This document shows positions 48,763-61,184 of a DNA stretch of 64,000 nt, piece after piece. Source of the DNA: Mangifera indica (lineage: Eukaryota > Streptophyta > Magnoliopsida > Sapindales > Anacardiaceae); the NCBI RefSeq assembly GCF_011075055.1, contig NC_058139.1, positions 13,537,584 to 13,601,583 on the forward strand, given 5' to 3'. The position numbers were made by a program, and so were the translations under genes. The notes under the pieces were generated by a model. It saw nothing but the letters and a program-made list of their open reading frames with translations. It had not been told where the DNA came from and ran no database searches. Numbering within the stretch: position 1 is the first letter of the stretch; each line of letters begins with the position of its first letter.

Positions 48763-50792
48763 AGAGAAAAGTGAAAAAAAAGACAATTCTACCTTTTTTC
48801 ATCATCTTCTCCATTTCTTCCAGAGAAAGCAGCCTTCTTTATGTTTTTTTTCTTTGTTTTTAGAAGGAAAATGGATGATTTGAAGGGTCTGAAAAAAAAA
48901 AGTAAGGAAAGAAAATAAGAGGAAACACTTTTGGAGCTTTGGTAACCAAAAAATATCTTTCTTTTTCCCTTTTACTATGTTTATCTATATTGGATGCATG
49001 TTATATAAAAATGTTAGTGTATTTTGGTGTTGATTTAAGGTGGGTTTGGTGATCAAAGAAGGAAGATAAAAATGAGGGAGCCAATTTAGCAAAGATTGAT
49101 TTGAAATAAGGTAAGGGGTATTATCCTTGATATGTTTCATGTTTTATGCTTTTGGTTCCTTGAATCTATGTTATAAATGATGATTTTGAAGTTAAAAAAT
49201 GTTTTTTTGCCATTTGGGATATCTATGTGTGTGATTTTGTTTATGGCAGATAGTTAAATAATATTTACAATTTTACCACTGAATTCGTCCCATGTTTTGG
49301 TTGTCTTATCTGATGAATCGTGAGTGTTATTATAGTTTGTTGGAAAGCTCTTTGAATCCTCTTCTCAATGATATATAGTTTGTATGAATTAGAGACCGTT
49401 TGGACTGTTAAATTGTATGAAAAAAAAAGTGTCTTACCAAATAAACAGTAAAGACAATTTTTTGCTACTAACTTCATCCCACGTTTTAGCTGCCTTATCT
49501 GATAAATCATGAATGCTATTATTACTTGTTGGAAATATCTTTGAATCCTCTTTTCAACGATATATAGCTTGTATGAATTGGAGATCGTTTGGATTGTTAA
49601 ATATTGTATGAACCAAAAAGATTGTTTTACCCAAATAAATAGGAAATATAGGTTTTTGCCACTGAATTAATCCCACATTTTGATTGGCTTATCGAATGAA
49701 TCATAAGGGCTATTATAGCTTTCTGGAAAGTGCTTTTAATCCGTTTTTCAACGATATATAGTTTGTATAAATTAGAGACCGTTGGACTGTTAAATTGTAT
49801 AAACAAAAAGACTGTCTTACCAAATAAATAGTCCCATGAACAATATTTCACAATTTTTGGAAAGAAAGAAAGAAAGAAATTAAAGAAAAGAAAGGGGAGA
49901 AAAAGAAAAGCAAGAAAAGGAATTTTGGGCTCAAGATTCAGGGGTCATCCTAAGAGTAAGTTATGGATAGTTTTATATGGAAGCAGGATTAGTAAGATAT
50001 AATGTATGTATGCATGCTATGAACTATGAGGGGGCACTTTATATTACACCGCCCTCAGTAAGGCATGTCCATAGTAGGACATAGACCTATAGTAGAGTCT
50101 GCTTGCAGTAGGGCATGCTCGTAGTAGAGTACAATTTAAATTCAAAAATGGTGTAGTGAGAGAAAGAAAGAGAGCTCGAGCTTAGAAAAGTGTCAAATCC
50201 CTATAGTCAACTTTCAGAAAGTATCAAATAGACACCAGATAGGACAAAATATGACCTAAATAGTAAAGAATGAACTAGATTATTCCATTGATTTCTTATG
50301 GAGGTTATAATGTAAGGTTGAGTCCCGAGAGTGAGTTAGAACAGAAAAGGAGATAGTTTACTTAATTTTTTTCCCTTACTGAGTGTTCTTATCTTTCACT
50401 TCCTTTTCTTTCATGAGTACAAGTACTGGTGATCGAGGTAGCTACAAGGCAAGGTTAGGTCAGTGAAAATAGACCCAGGTTGGGGCTGCTTACCTATAGT
50501 TTTTGTTATATACACATGATACTGTTGATTTTGGCCTTATTCAAATAGTTGTATAGTTGTATCTAGGGGCATGTATATAATTACTCCATGATTTTATATG
50601 TTTTAGATGAGTTTTTATATAGGATATATACATCTTTTGTTCACTTTTAGATTTTCAGTTTTCTTAGAATAATTTCTAAACACTTTTAGTAATGCGTTCA
50701 TTTTAAAGCATTTTAAAAAAAAATAAACACTTCGGATATTAATTCATAATATTTCTCCTTTGGTAGTAATACTTATAGGGAAAGATATTACA
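48474..50792 (+). repeat. 3' LTR of chromovirus B
   Basis: It runs TGTAATACCTTC to AAAGATATTACA. A long compound AT/TTAATATATTAAAAAGTGT array (48628-48759), one copy of the 445-bp unit (from about 48872), three 191-bp units (anchors about 49286, 49474, 49668) and a shorter GA tract (49858-49925) are visible. Confidence 0.88.
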
Positions 50793-52062
50793 GACTTCCG
50801 ATGTGTAGCTTTAGCATGACTGTGTGTATGTTAAAATGACTAGAATACCCCTAAGAAGTAGTGTAATCGAGAAAAGAATTGAAAAAAAAAAGTGAAATAG
50901 ATACATGAAGGGGCACAAACCCTGTTAGATAAAGTACATGCCTGTGTGTCTATGAATAGTGAAACACAAGTAAAAGCCACAGGGAAGTAACCATGTGTGA
51001 GTAAAGTAAATAAACACACCATCATGTGCCAAGATGTATATATCTATGTGTATAAGACAGAAGAAAGAAAAGAGCAAAGGAACTAAGTTAAAGATTTAAA
51101 GGTCATCTTGAGTGACATTACATATATTATAGGTACACATTAGTTCCTTATGTGCCTAAGAGTAAAAATATAGAATGGCATGAGAAACATTTTAGGTGGA
51201 AGCGAGAACGAGCCAAGTGAATTAGAGCTGGAGATGTATGTATGCCAGACATCATAAGATCATTATAAGGGGGTACCGTGAGTACATATTCACTACACCA
51301 GCTACAGTAGGGTACATCTATAATAGGACATCAAACCCGCAATAGGGTACTTGCTCCTTTTAGAGCCTAGTTGAGATATAGTTTTGTGTAGTGAAATAAA
51401 GAGATAACTCACATAGCCAAGATGTTAAATCCTTGTATTTGATTGATCTAGTATACAGTTACAATTACAACTTTTAGATTAGGATGCTTCCTTTAAGTTT
51501 AGTATGGTCACGTCAAATAAAAATATGGGGGAGTAGTTCCTTGGTAATCAAGTGGGACATAGTTCGAATCGAGAGTTATGATATATAGTCTAGACAATCC
51601 TTAGAGTTCAATATGAAAATTTCAGTGAAAGTTATCAATAGAGTCTCCTACTTATCGAATATTTTATCACTCACTCCCCTAATTTCATGTGTGTAAGTGC
51701 AAGTAATTGTGACGATTAGAGAAGGAGCAATGATTAAAAGGCGTAAAGTTGCAAAGGCATTTCTGTCATTTCAACTTTTATTAGTTTTTACTCCTTAATG
51801 GTTTATTTTAGTTTTATTTATGTATTTGACTACACAATGTAACCTTTTTTTATTTTATGTTTTATGATTACACATCTTTTGTATGCTTTCGACAAACGAT
51901 TTTCAAGAGGGTATTTTAGTCATTTTGTAAGTTTAATAAAATATGTTTTTATTTGGTTATTTTGAGAGTTTATTATATGTTTTATATTAAATACATGCTC
52001 CAAATGGATAATTTAATGACATCTTCCTTCAAAAAGTAGTACTTCTTGAGGGGGGTGTTACA

Positions 52063-53311
52063 CTATCCTTTAAGAAAACTTATCAAACACTTAAGCTTAA
52101 TACTTAACTTCATCTATTTTCTTTCTTGAGTGCAAGTTCGTGCATTATTGGATGCAAAATTGTGTGTCCTTTCCTCTATGCATGACTTTACCTTTACAAG
52201 CAAACTTGGTTGTGACATACTATACGGGTGTGCGTGTTAGGGTGCATATGTGTATGTTTTTCTCTTCTTGAGCATAAGTTAACTCCTCATGAGCATCCTT
52301 GGGCATGAATTGGTACACAGTCAAATGAACAAATGTGTATGGTTAAATGCATGGACATTTAACTAATCCCATGCACACTTACTTTCCTTTTATGGTCATA
52401 CATGTTTCTTAAGGGTAATTTTGTCATTCTACTATGTAAACAATTGTATACCTTTTCTATATGAGTGCCCACCATCACCTAGTCTATATGCAACAGATGG
52501 TTGTGTCTGTCATTTGCACGATAATTTATTGGCCACCAAAGAAACTTGAGGCGTTGTGCATATGATTATTTATACCTTCATGCACGACTATACATGACAT
52601 GAACTTCATAACATTATAGGTATGTCAAAAAATCAGGGATTAAACAAAATTGGTAAAACATTATAAGAAGTCTTAGGTTTGAGTCTCTGTCACATTTGTA
52701 AAACCTTAGAAAAATTACTTACCAAAAAAAAACATTATAAGTGTGTCATGATCATGTTTGTCTTTCGGACAATCGTGCACGCGTTTTTGGAAGCCTATTT
52801 TTAGTTTATTTTCAAGCTACCCTTATGCCTAATTGGTTCATAACATTTCATCAACTATCTAACATTTCTCTGACACCCTACAGACATAATTTAATTCTTA
52901 CAAACATAAACTTTTAACAATTTCATACATCATGTTAATTTGATACCATTAATACTTCTATGTTAACATATTCAACATACAAATTATCAACATCATAGAC
53001 CACTATCTGTGTACTTACATGTCTTCTCAATATGATCTTTTGATTACTATGAATGTATTTACTTTAATTAGGATTGAATCAAGTTATTATCAAGCGAAAT
53101 GTCAATTCAAGAGGTGATATACTCACTAATATAATTCACAACACATTAGGATTCATCATACATTTCGTAGATTTGAGATACTACATTAACACCATAAGAA
53201 TCATCTCATAAACCAAAATAAGAAACTCTATTTACTTAGTTTCAAAAAAGTGTTGATTTGCTATCGTTGAACCTATTTTCTTTCTTACTTTAAACTCGTT
53301 AGAAACTGATG
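52063..53311. other. AT-rich sequence right of the solo LTR
   Basis: No gene is seen apart from the small SINE-like insert listed separately. Words such as atgcacgattgtac recur as in the LTR debris elsewhere. Confidence 0.35.
52628..52730 (+). mobile_element. SINE-like insertion, probably 5'-truncated
   Basis: About 103 bp are flanked by an 18-bp near-direct repeat (52610-52627 and 52731-52748, 16 of 18 identical). The insert has a pol III box-B-like sequence (ggtttgagtct, 52677-52687) and ends in attacttacc followed by an A run. These are features of plant tRNA-derived SINEs. A box A is not clear. Confidence 0.5.
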
Positions 53312-53319
53312 ATCACTGT

Positions 53320-54213
53320 TAAACATGGCAATGGGAAGGGGTGTGGAGGGGATATCAATCCCCATCCCCGTCCCCGCCCTGTCCCCGTTACGGGGATAAC
53401 AAAGCATCTCCGTCCTCTCCCAGCGAAGGAAAATCCCCTTCCCATCCCCTCTCTGTCCCCGCAGGGAAAAATCCCCTTTCCATCCCAACCCAATCCTCGT
53501 AGGGAAAAATCTCCTCCCCATACCCGCAAATATAAATTTTAATTCCTTTATGTATTTCAATAAATAAAATAAATCATATTCTCCCAAAATATCACTTGCT
53601 ACAAGAGCTACAAAATATTCATTATTATTTTAGTTTAAATATAAAGTTTTCATAAAATCTAACAATATGTAATAATCAATCTCTTCAGTAGTAACTCTTC
53701 ATGTATGTGATTTAGGATAATTTTATAATAACATTAAATTTAATACTTTTCATTCACTTCAATTGATTTTATCAAGTTTATAATTTATTTTTTTGTGTAA
53801 AACCTAGTGGATTGACTGACTAAGTTTTGAAGTTGAAATAGAATTAATTTAGTGTATTTGCATTTTATGATAATGAGATTCTGGGGTTTTTTTAATATAT
53901 AAGATTAATAGTTTAGAAATTAGTAAAAGCTGATAATTGATAATTCAAAAATTAGTAAAATTAAAGTTATAGTTTTAATAAATCATAATGTAAAAATTTC
54001 TAGAATTTAATAGTTTAGAAATTATTATATTAATATATTAGATTTAGGGGGAGGGGTGGGGAGGGGCGGGGCCATATGTATCCCCATCCCCAACCCTTTC
54101 CCGATTACGGGGATTTTTTATCCCTATCCCCGTCCATTTCCCCGTTTTTATCGGGGAATCCCTTCCCCTTTAGGGTCGGGGCCCCTAAAATTAGGTCCAA
54201 ATTACCATCCCTA
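53320..54213. mobile_element. Non-autonomous hAT-like element with G/C-rich ends
   Basis: The ends TAAACATGGCAATGGG and, on the other strand, TAGGGATGGTAATTTGG form imperfect terminal inverted repeats. They are flanked by an 8-bp near-duplication (atcactgt at 53312-53319, atcactgc at 54214-54221). The outer 200 bp on each side are full of CCCC/GGGG words (ccccatccccgtcccc), and the middle is AT-rich with no transposase. The TIR start, 8-bp duplication and base pattern fit a hAT-type element. ORFs in the G/C-rich ends are on both strands and of low complexity, so not genes. Confidence 0.7.
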
Positions 54214-54221
54214 ATCACTGC

Positions 54222-55436
54222 TAGAGATTTCCTTTGGAAACATAATTTTTTCTCTATCAGATACTAAAGATAAGAATAAACAAATAGATTTTGGGAAAAT
54301 AATCCTAAACAATGCAATGATGTGCCTTTTATAAATTTTTTCTAACTATAATCAAGTGCACGAGTGTGCATCCTAAAGATGCACGATTGTGTACCCCTTT
54401 TACATTTCCTACATGTTACATTATCTATTATGTTGATGTGACATCAAATGAACGGTTCATTAGTTTTATGAATGGTTCGTTTAATTTCCTGACTTAAGTC
54501 ATATTTATATAATATCATTAAAATATGCAAAAAGATTGTTTTTCTTGAGACATACATGTGAGTGTTATAATATAAGTTGAATAAAAGAATGGAGCAAGAG
54601 GAGAATGATCCTTGAGAAACTCTCATGTCTTCAATGACTACTAAAATAGTTCCACACAACGCACTCTCTACATTCATACTAAGAAATTTTCGATAACTCT
54701 TGATAATTGTTCCCTACAAACATATTATAAAGAAGAGTAAATAATATTACAATGGACATATGTTTTGCTAAGATAATCTAACCACTTAAAAACTCTTGGT
54801 CTCTTTTTATTGGTTATTATTGTTTGCTAACTGCAAACACTCTCTGTAACATTCTAATCACATCTCTCAAATAACATCTTCAAATAAATACATAAATATG
54901 TTGGTGTGTGTTTTCACATCAATTATAACCGTCCATTTGAATCCAAAACCTATATAAACCATATGGCATATTAAGTAGCTTAAACAAACAAAATATCATC
55001 TCATTTCCATTTAAAAACCCTAATGCACTAATTCATTTTTCCAACAAAAAAAATCTTATATCTATATAAATTTATAATTTTATCTTATTATAGGGCAAAT
55101 ATTCCCAAAAAAAATAATTATAAATAAATAATTTTGCGTGCCTATATGAATGTGTAATGTGTCTTATTTTATTTCCCACACTTACGTGAATACTTAGGAT
55201 AAGTTATTTTAAAAATATAATTGTGGACTATCGAATTTACTATTATTTAAGTAATAATAAAAAAACTAGTAAGAAATTGCCTTTTTCCAAATTATTGGAT
55301 TAATGAATTTTTTACATTTATAATATAAGAGCTTTAATATTAGACCAAAAAAAAAAAGGTTTGGGCAGTGGCTTAAGCCCTCTTTAACTTATGTACTTTA
55401 GAAATTAGATTATTTTTATTTGAGTAGTATTATATC
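54222..55436. other. Intergenic AT-rich sequence upstream of the UBP2-like gene
   Basis: No gene, repeat boundary or regulatory element could be supported here. Confidence 0.35.
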
Positions 55437-55600
55437 TATAAATAATATGTATAATTTTATATATAAATAATAATATATTATTATATAATTAAATAATTTT
55501 TAATAAAAAATAAAATAATATCTAATTATATAATAATATATTATTATTATATTATTATTAATATTTATCTAAAAAATTATATGTATTATTTATACATTTA
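55437..55600. repeat. AT-only foldback
   Basis: The left part (ataaataatatgtataattt) is matched by the reverse complement of the right part (ttatatgtattatttat), with further paired AT blocks between. Together they form a hairpin-like inverted repeat of about 160 bp, a possible small MITE. Confidence 0.5.
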
Positions 55601-55799
55601 ACTTTATTGTTTTTACTTTTATCTCAAATTTTTATTACTTAATCAATATTTTTCAATAATATATGACAAAATAAACTAGTAAAAGGAAACCCGGATTCAG
55701 ATGATAGCACAGAGAAGATCCGGGTGTGGACTAAACTTAAACCACTCGAACCCTCACGGTCTCCCCTCCGAATTTTTGAACAACCGTTAAAACTTCAGT

Positions 55800-56057
55800 T
55801 TCACCTTTCCCCGTTTACATCAGTAAAACCCTATTTCCTCTCTCTCCTTTTCCCTTCTCACTTTCAGTCCTCTCCCTCCTCTTTGTATTAAAACCAAAAC
55901 CCACAATAAGTTTGGGCTGAGACTTAGCTCCTCCTTTTCCCCCACACAACTCTCTCCACCGTTCTTAGTCATTAGATCTTAAGCTTCCACACCTATGTAA
56001 CACCATTTCTCCCAACATTTCATCATCAATCTTTGGCCTCTCGCTCCAGATATTAAG
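55800..56057 (+). promoter_or_regulatory. Probable core promoter and 5' leader of the UBP2-like gene
   Basis: A pyrimidine-rich stretch (ctctctccttttcccttct, about 55837-55860, continuing to 55882), typical of plant Y-patch promoters, is followed by a leader ending at a good donor (TTAAG before GTACTA at 56058). No convincing TATA box. The transcription start is not fixed by the sequence. Confidence 0.5.
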
Positions 56058-56603
56058 GTACTAATATTATTTATCTTTAATTTCTATTCGAACTTCTCTG
56101 TTTGAATCGTTTACTTTTTGCTTGATATATGCTTTTGTTGACCTTTGCAGTAGTCTAGAAGCTCTCAAATGCGCTCTTGAATCCAAATAATCATCTGGGT
56201 CGTTTCCGAATGCCTGAATCCTTAATAGGTTCTGTTAGTTTTGTTTTGTTTGCTATTTTTTTTCAATCCATTAGTTGTTCTTTATATTGACTGAATTTAA
56301 ATAGTTTTTATGTTTGTTGGTTCTATTCCATGTATACGAACCTGACAATAGTTTTAGTTATCTATTATTTTTAGTTTTATTTATTTTTTATTACGTTTTT
56401 GGTGTTGATGGTTGTGACAATATTTCACATAGATAGTGGGATACTCATTATGCATTAAAGGGAAAAATTATTCAAGAAATTAGATTGGAGTTATTGTTGT
56501 CCACGATTTCTAGCAGATTATTGTGGTATCCGTTGGATTAACTGTTTCTCTTTCTGTTGCCATAGACTGATTAGTTTCAATGATTATTTTTAATTGGTTT
56601 TAG
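56058..56603 (+). other. 5'-UTR intron of the UBP2-like gene
   Basis: Donor AAG|GTACTA at 56058 and acceptor GGTTTTAG at 56603, six bases before the ATG. The segment is T-rich and contains ATGs with short frames, so splicing it out gives a clean leader. Leader introns of this size often raise expression in plants; that is inference here. Confidence 0.65.
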
Positions 56604-56609
56604 GGACTT

Positions 56610-59600
56610 ATGGGGAAAGGGGTTGATAAGAAGAGTAGAGCTGCTAAGGAGAAGCGAGCTACAGTCCTATCTCCTAAAAACGTTCCTCAACAATCTAATC
56701 ATGTTGAGAGTTCTAATGTTGGTGTTACAGTGGTGAAAGAGAGAAAACCTTGTGTCCATCTTGACAAGGGTGTTGATTTGGATAAATTTTCTGCTAAATT
56801 TCAGTCTTCAAATCCTATAAGGTGTGAGGATTGTCGAGAAGGTGCAAATGATAGAAGAGGGAGGAAGGGAAAGAGTAAGAATGCGAAGAAGAAGGGGGGT
56901 GGTTCAGCAGATTCAAAATCTGGCTCAAAAGCCATTTGGGTTTGTTTAGATTGTGGGCATTATGCTTGTGGAGGGGTTGGACTTCCTACAACCCCTCAAA
57001 GCCATGCAATTCGGCATGCTAGACAAGCTCGACATTCTTTGGTGATCCAATGGGAAAACCCTCATCTCCGGTGGTGCTTTCCATGCAACACACTCATTCC
57101 AGTTGAGAAAACAGAGGAAAATGGTGAAAATAAAGATGTATTATCAGAGGTTGTAAAATTATTTAAGGGTAAATCAACAGAAGGTTCATCAGTGGATGTT
57201 GAGGATGTTTGGTTTGGTAGTGGCAGTGGCAGTGTTACCAGTGAAATCAAATCTGAAAGCATTATACCAGTTGGGGGTTGTTTAGATGGAAAGGCTGGCT
57301 ACGTGGTAAGAGGTTTGACTAACCTTGGGAATACTTGCTTCTTTAATTCAGTCATGCAGAATCTTCTAGCCATGGGTAGATTGCGAGATTACTTCCTGAA
57401 TATGGATGTATCTTTTGGCCCTCTTACTATTGCTTTGAAGAAACTTTTCACTGAAACAAAATCAGAGGCAGGGTTGAGAAATGTTATAAATCCAAGATCT
57501 TTTTTTGGATGTGTCTGTTCTAAGGCTCCCCAGTTTAGGGGATATCAGCAACATGATAGTCATGAATTTCTTCGTTTCTTACTTGATGGACTGTGTACTG
57601 AGGAGTTGGTTGTCAGAAAAAAAGTTAATGCTTTTGAGGAAAATGAGAATTCTTCAAATCCAGGTCCTACTTTTGTGGATTCTGTATTTGGGGGACTGAT
57701 TTCTAGTACTGTTTGTTGTGTGGAATGTGGACATTCCTCAACGGTTTATGAGCCATTTTTAGATCTCTCTCTTCCAGTTCCAACCAAGAAACCTTCGCCT
57801 AAAAAAGCCCAACCCTCTCGAGCCAAGAAAACAAAACCACCACCAAAGAAAAGTGGAAAGGTTCAAGGTAAAGCTAACAAAGATACTGATATTGTAACAG
57901 TGCAAAATTCTCCAAGTCCAGCTGCCATCAGTGAGTCTTCGTGTGTGATGAAGTCTACTGCATCTTCCACTGGAAAAGTGGGAAGTTCTTCAGATGGTTC
58001 TTCATTATTAGATTCTGTTGGCTCATCAACTATTGCCGCTGAAAGCAGTTCTTCTCAGAAATTTTCAGCTGTTGCACAGCCTGAGGATGAACAAGTTTTG
58101 GATCATTCAATGAACCAAACAGTGGCTTCATTGGATGATTTTACGTGGTTGGATTATGTGGAACTAGAATCTATGTCAGATAGGCATGATTTGAATTTGC
58201 GAAGTAATGATTTATTTGTTCAAGATTCTGGAGATAAGGATGACGTTTCAGGTGATATCTTATTGGAGAGTAGTCAGACTTCTTCACTCCATGAAGAGAC
58301 AAATTCGAAACAGGATTCTTCTTCTGTGAATCCTTGGGAGGATGAGCAACCATTGCATGCTCAAGATTCAGAAGTTATCTTACTTCCATACAATGAAGAA
58401 AGTCCCACTACTGGGGAGATTATGAGTGGAGATGCTGAGGCCTCCTCATCAGTCATTGGCTGTGGACAAGAGGAATTGGAATTTGATGGCTTTGGTGGGC
58501 TATTTGACGAACCTGAAATTGCTGCTGGGCCAGTCGCTGGGCCCTGTTTCGGTAGTGATAAGGTGGAGAGTGGTTTTGTACTAGGAAGTAGCAGCGGATC
58601 TGATCCAGAAGAGGTTGATAATTCAAATTCTCCAGTGTCTGTAGAGATTTGTTTGGCCCATTTTATAAAGCCAGAGCTTCTCACTGATGATAATGCTTGG
58701 GAATGTGAGAGCTGTTCAAGGAATGTGCAACACCAGAAGTCGGAAACTTTGAAGAAGCAGGCAAAACTTGCTTCACAAGTTTTGATAAATGGAGGTGAGA
58801 CTAGAAAGCAAAATGATCAAAAGACTATGAAAGATGCATCCTGTACTTCTGAAGTTAAAACTCTTAGTAATGGACACATCAAAACTGATATTGATCTGGA
58901 CACTTCTGGTGAGAGCTTGGCTTTACATAAGGCGAAAATTGATTGCTTAAATCAAACTTGTGTGAAATTTGAAAATGGTCAGACATGTGAGATTAATCCA
59001 GTTATTTCTCAAGGGGAAGAAGGAACAATAGAGACGAATGATGCAGTTCCTGTGCAAGAAAGTCAACAAAACATTGCTCATCAAGTTGAAGATTCTCATA
59101 GTTTTGATGAGTCTGATAGTTCTCTGTGTGCTCCTGCTGATGCTCTGTCAACTGAGGTGATAAATTCCCTAAAAGTAATGGTGAAGCGGGATGCAACCAA
59201 AAGGGTCCTTATTAACAAGGCCCCACCTATTTTGACTGTTCATCTGAAGAGGTTCAACCAAGATGCTCGTGGTCGTTTGAGTAAATTGAATGGCCATGTA
59301 AATTTCAGTGAAATGATTAATCTTAGACAATATATGGATCCCAGGTACATATTCATTTATGAAAAGAGATTTTATATCCAGCAGAAGCAATGTTTTCTCC
59401 TTTTTTTTTCTTTTTTTTGTGCCGTGGGGTTGTCACTGGTCAGTTAATTTGGTGCAAGATTATATTCTACTGTGATTTGAATGCCTGAACTAGTAAGTGG
59501 TCAAGAATAGTACATGATATACTAACATTTGCTTGTGACAATAGGGCGTGTTTTGTAACTATTGGAATTATCTGATGTTTTACATGGCAGTAAAAAATAT

Positions 59601-61184
59601 TCCTAGTGGAAGACTAGGGATTTAGAATGGTAATATCTTTTATGTTCTGCCACAGGCATATATTCTTGTTTTATTGTCTTTAAGAATGTTAGGAATATCT
59701 TTAATATGCAGAATTTGGCCTCATTCAGTCCTACTCTCCAATGCATATGTGCTGTACCTTTGGTGCAGTTCCAAGTATTTGGAAGACAGACCAATATAGG
59801 TTAATATTTTCCGCTGAGGAGCTTTCTTTAGTAGATTTGCCAGACCTTTATCTCAGTCTTTAACCATAACCTCTATAAGTACTTTTGGTTTTGCTTGACG
59901 ATACTCATAATACCTTAACTTTGAAAATGGCAATTTAAAACTAGGAGCTGGGATGAGGGCTTTTTTAGTTGGTTTATCAGAAACTGAAAAAGCTCTTTGC
60001 ATCTGTAGTCAAAAACCAACCAAAACAACAGCGACATATGAGAATTTTTGAATCTTCAAATTTCTGTTAGAATGAATTTCTAATAATTGCACTTCTATGG
60101 TTTTGAAGAATTGGAATGTTCTTTGTCACATTTTTGTTACCCAGTCTTCTCAGAGAAAATTACTCTTTCTTTCCTCTCTAGATGCATTGTGGAGTATTTT
60201 TATTTTAGTTTTTAATGTTCTGTTTTCTTAGTTTCGTTGGAAGATTAATTTACAAAATTAAATATAGATGGGACTTGTAATTGATCTCCACAGTATTCCA
60301 GGGGTCATTTGGTTTGACCCCTGGATGCCTAGGCTTTAGTTATTAACAGCTTCAGCTTTATACAACTAGGAACATTTAGGCAGTAATCTGCTGTCATGCA
60401 AGAAATGTAAATGACTAATCAATGCCCTCTGAGACAATAGGTTTTGTCTCCAAATATGCAAGTACCCTCAGATAAAGTAAAATGAAATATAAGACGAGGT
60501 ATAACGAAAACAAAAAATCTGAATGTGACTAAATACACAGGATCTTAACTAGATGACCAAAATAATTTTTCTCAATGTGTTTTTATATTTGCCTTTGTTA
60601 TCCCAAGAATGACAGGAAAGAATTTTCGAAATTTCTCTGCCGTCTTGGTTATCTTTGTGTATTTACTGAATATTGAGGTTTCTTACTGCTGTAAAGCACT
60701 AAATTAATCCTGGATAATATGTTTGTGCCCTAGTCAATTGCTAATTCCTAATTCTATTGCCTGAGCTTGATTCCGAAAGATATGTTTGCTCCCTATCTAT
60801 TTGTGGGACATGAAGACATGATTATATTAATTGAGAGGCTTTTATTGAAACATAGTAGTTAACTTGGTCTATTGGATATGTTTATTGAAGAAACCTAATG
60901 TTGCAGTATGCATCACTCTGTAAATAAGTTTATTGCTGGGTTTTTGCAGGTGCACAGATAAAGAGAAGTACAATTATCGTCTAGTTGGAGTAGTTGAGCA
61001 TTTAGGAGGCATGAGAGGGGGTCACTATGTAGCCTATGTGAGAGGTGCAAAACTTGAAGGAAAGACACAGAAAGAAAATGAAGGTTGCCTGTGGTATCAT
61101 GCCAGTGATGTGTATGTGCGTGAATCTTCCCTTGAAGAAGTCCTTGGCTGTGAGGCATACATTCTATTCTATGAACAAGTTTGA
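56610..61184 (+). CDS. UBP2: Ubiquitin-specific protease with ZnF-UBP domain (UBP1/UBP2 type)
   Basis: This enzyme removes ubiquitin from proteins; animal relatives with the same layout (USP16/USP45) act on histone H2A. Coding exons are 56610-59344 and 60950-61184, predicting 989 residues. A basic N-terminus precedes a ZnF-UBP domain (about 48-160; C48, H50, C72, C75, C112, C115, C120, H132, H136, H142, C156, C159). The Cys box GLTNLGNTCFFNSVMQN has catalytic C243. QQHDSHEFLRFLLDGL and the zinc-ribbon cysteines (VCCVECGH) follow. A long acidic, Ser-rich insertion spans about 400-680, then LTVHLKRF. The His box GGMRGGHYVAYV (H937) is in exon 2. The joint CCCAG|gtacat...ttgcag|G restores the codon for Arg912. 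The sequence is uninterrupted and looks functional. UBP1 and UBP2 are close paralogues in Arabidopsis, so the number is tentative. Confidence 0.93.
59345..60949 (+). other. Coding intron of the UBP2-like gene
   Basis: GT donor at 59345 and TTTTTGCAG acceptor ending 60949; 1605 bp, T-rich as in plant introns. The upstream frame stays open for a further 103 bp to a stop at 59445-59447. No TE or nested gene was recognised inside. Confidence 0.88.

Larger units (their letters stand above)
42216..50792 (+). mobile_element. Tekay/Del-like chromovirus copy B (integrase core deleted)
   Basis: Same family as copy A, same orientation. LTRs are 42216-44470 and 48474-50792. A perfect 5-bp target duplication GACTT (42211-42215 and 50793-50797) fixes both ends. 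It keeps gag, protease, RT, RNase H, the integrase C-terminus and the chromodomain, but lacks about 0.7 kb of integrase compared with copy A. It is non-functional through many stops. Confidence 0.92.
41151..52062 (+). mobile_element. Solo LTR of an older chromovirus-like element, split by copy B
   Basis: TGTAACACTT at 41151 and GGGGGTGTTACA ending at 52062 are the LTR ends. They are flanked by a perfect 5-bp duplication CTATC (41146-41150 and 52063-52067). Removing element B and one copy of its own duplication leaves about 2.3 kb. Features shared with the A/B LTR family, such as ccaagatgttaaatcc and a CTACACCAGCTACAGTAGGG-like cluster (51285-51365), support its identity. No internal region is present, so it arose by LTR-LTR recombination before B inserted. 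Confidence 0.8.

Noticed and set aside
53285..53587. Three overlapping frames rich in Gly/Arg/Pro on both strands
   Set aside because: They are translations of the CCCC/GGGG-rich end of the hAT-like element.
59345..59447. Tail of the 945-codon frame beyond 59344
   Set aside because: It lies past a good GT donor and encodes an F-rich stretch. The true continuation is the exon at 60950 that carries the His box.
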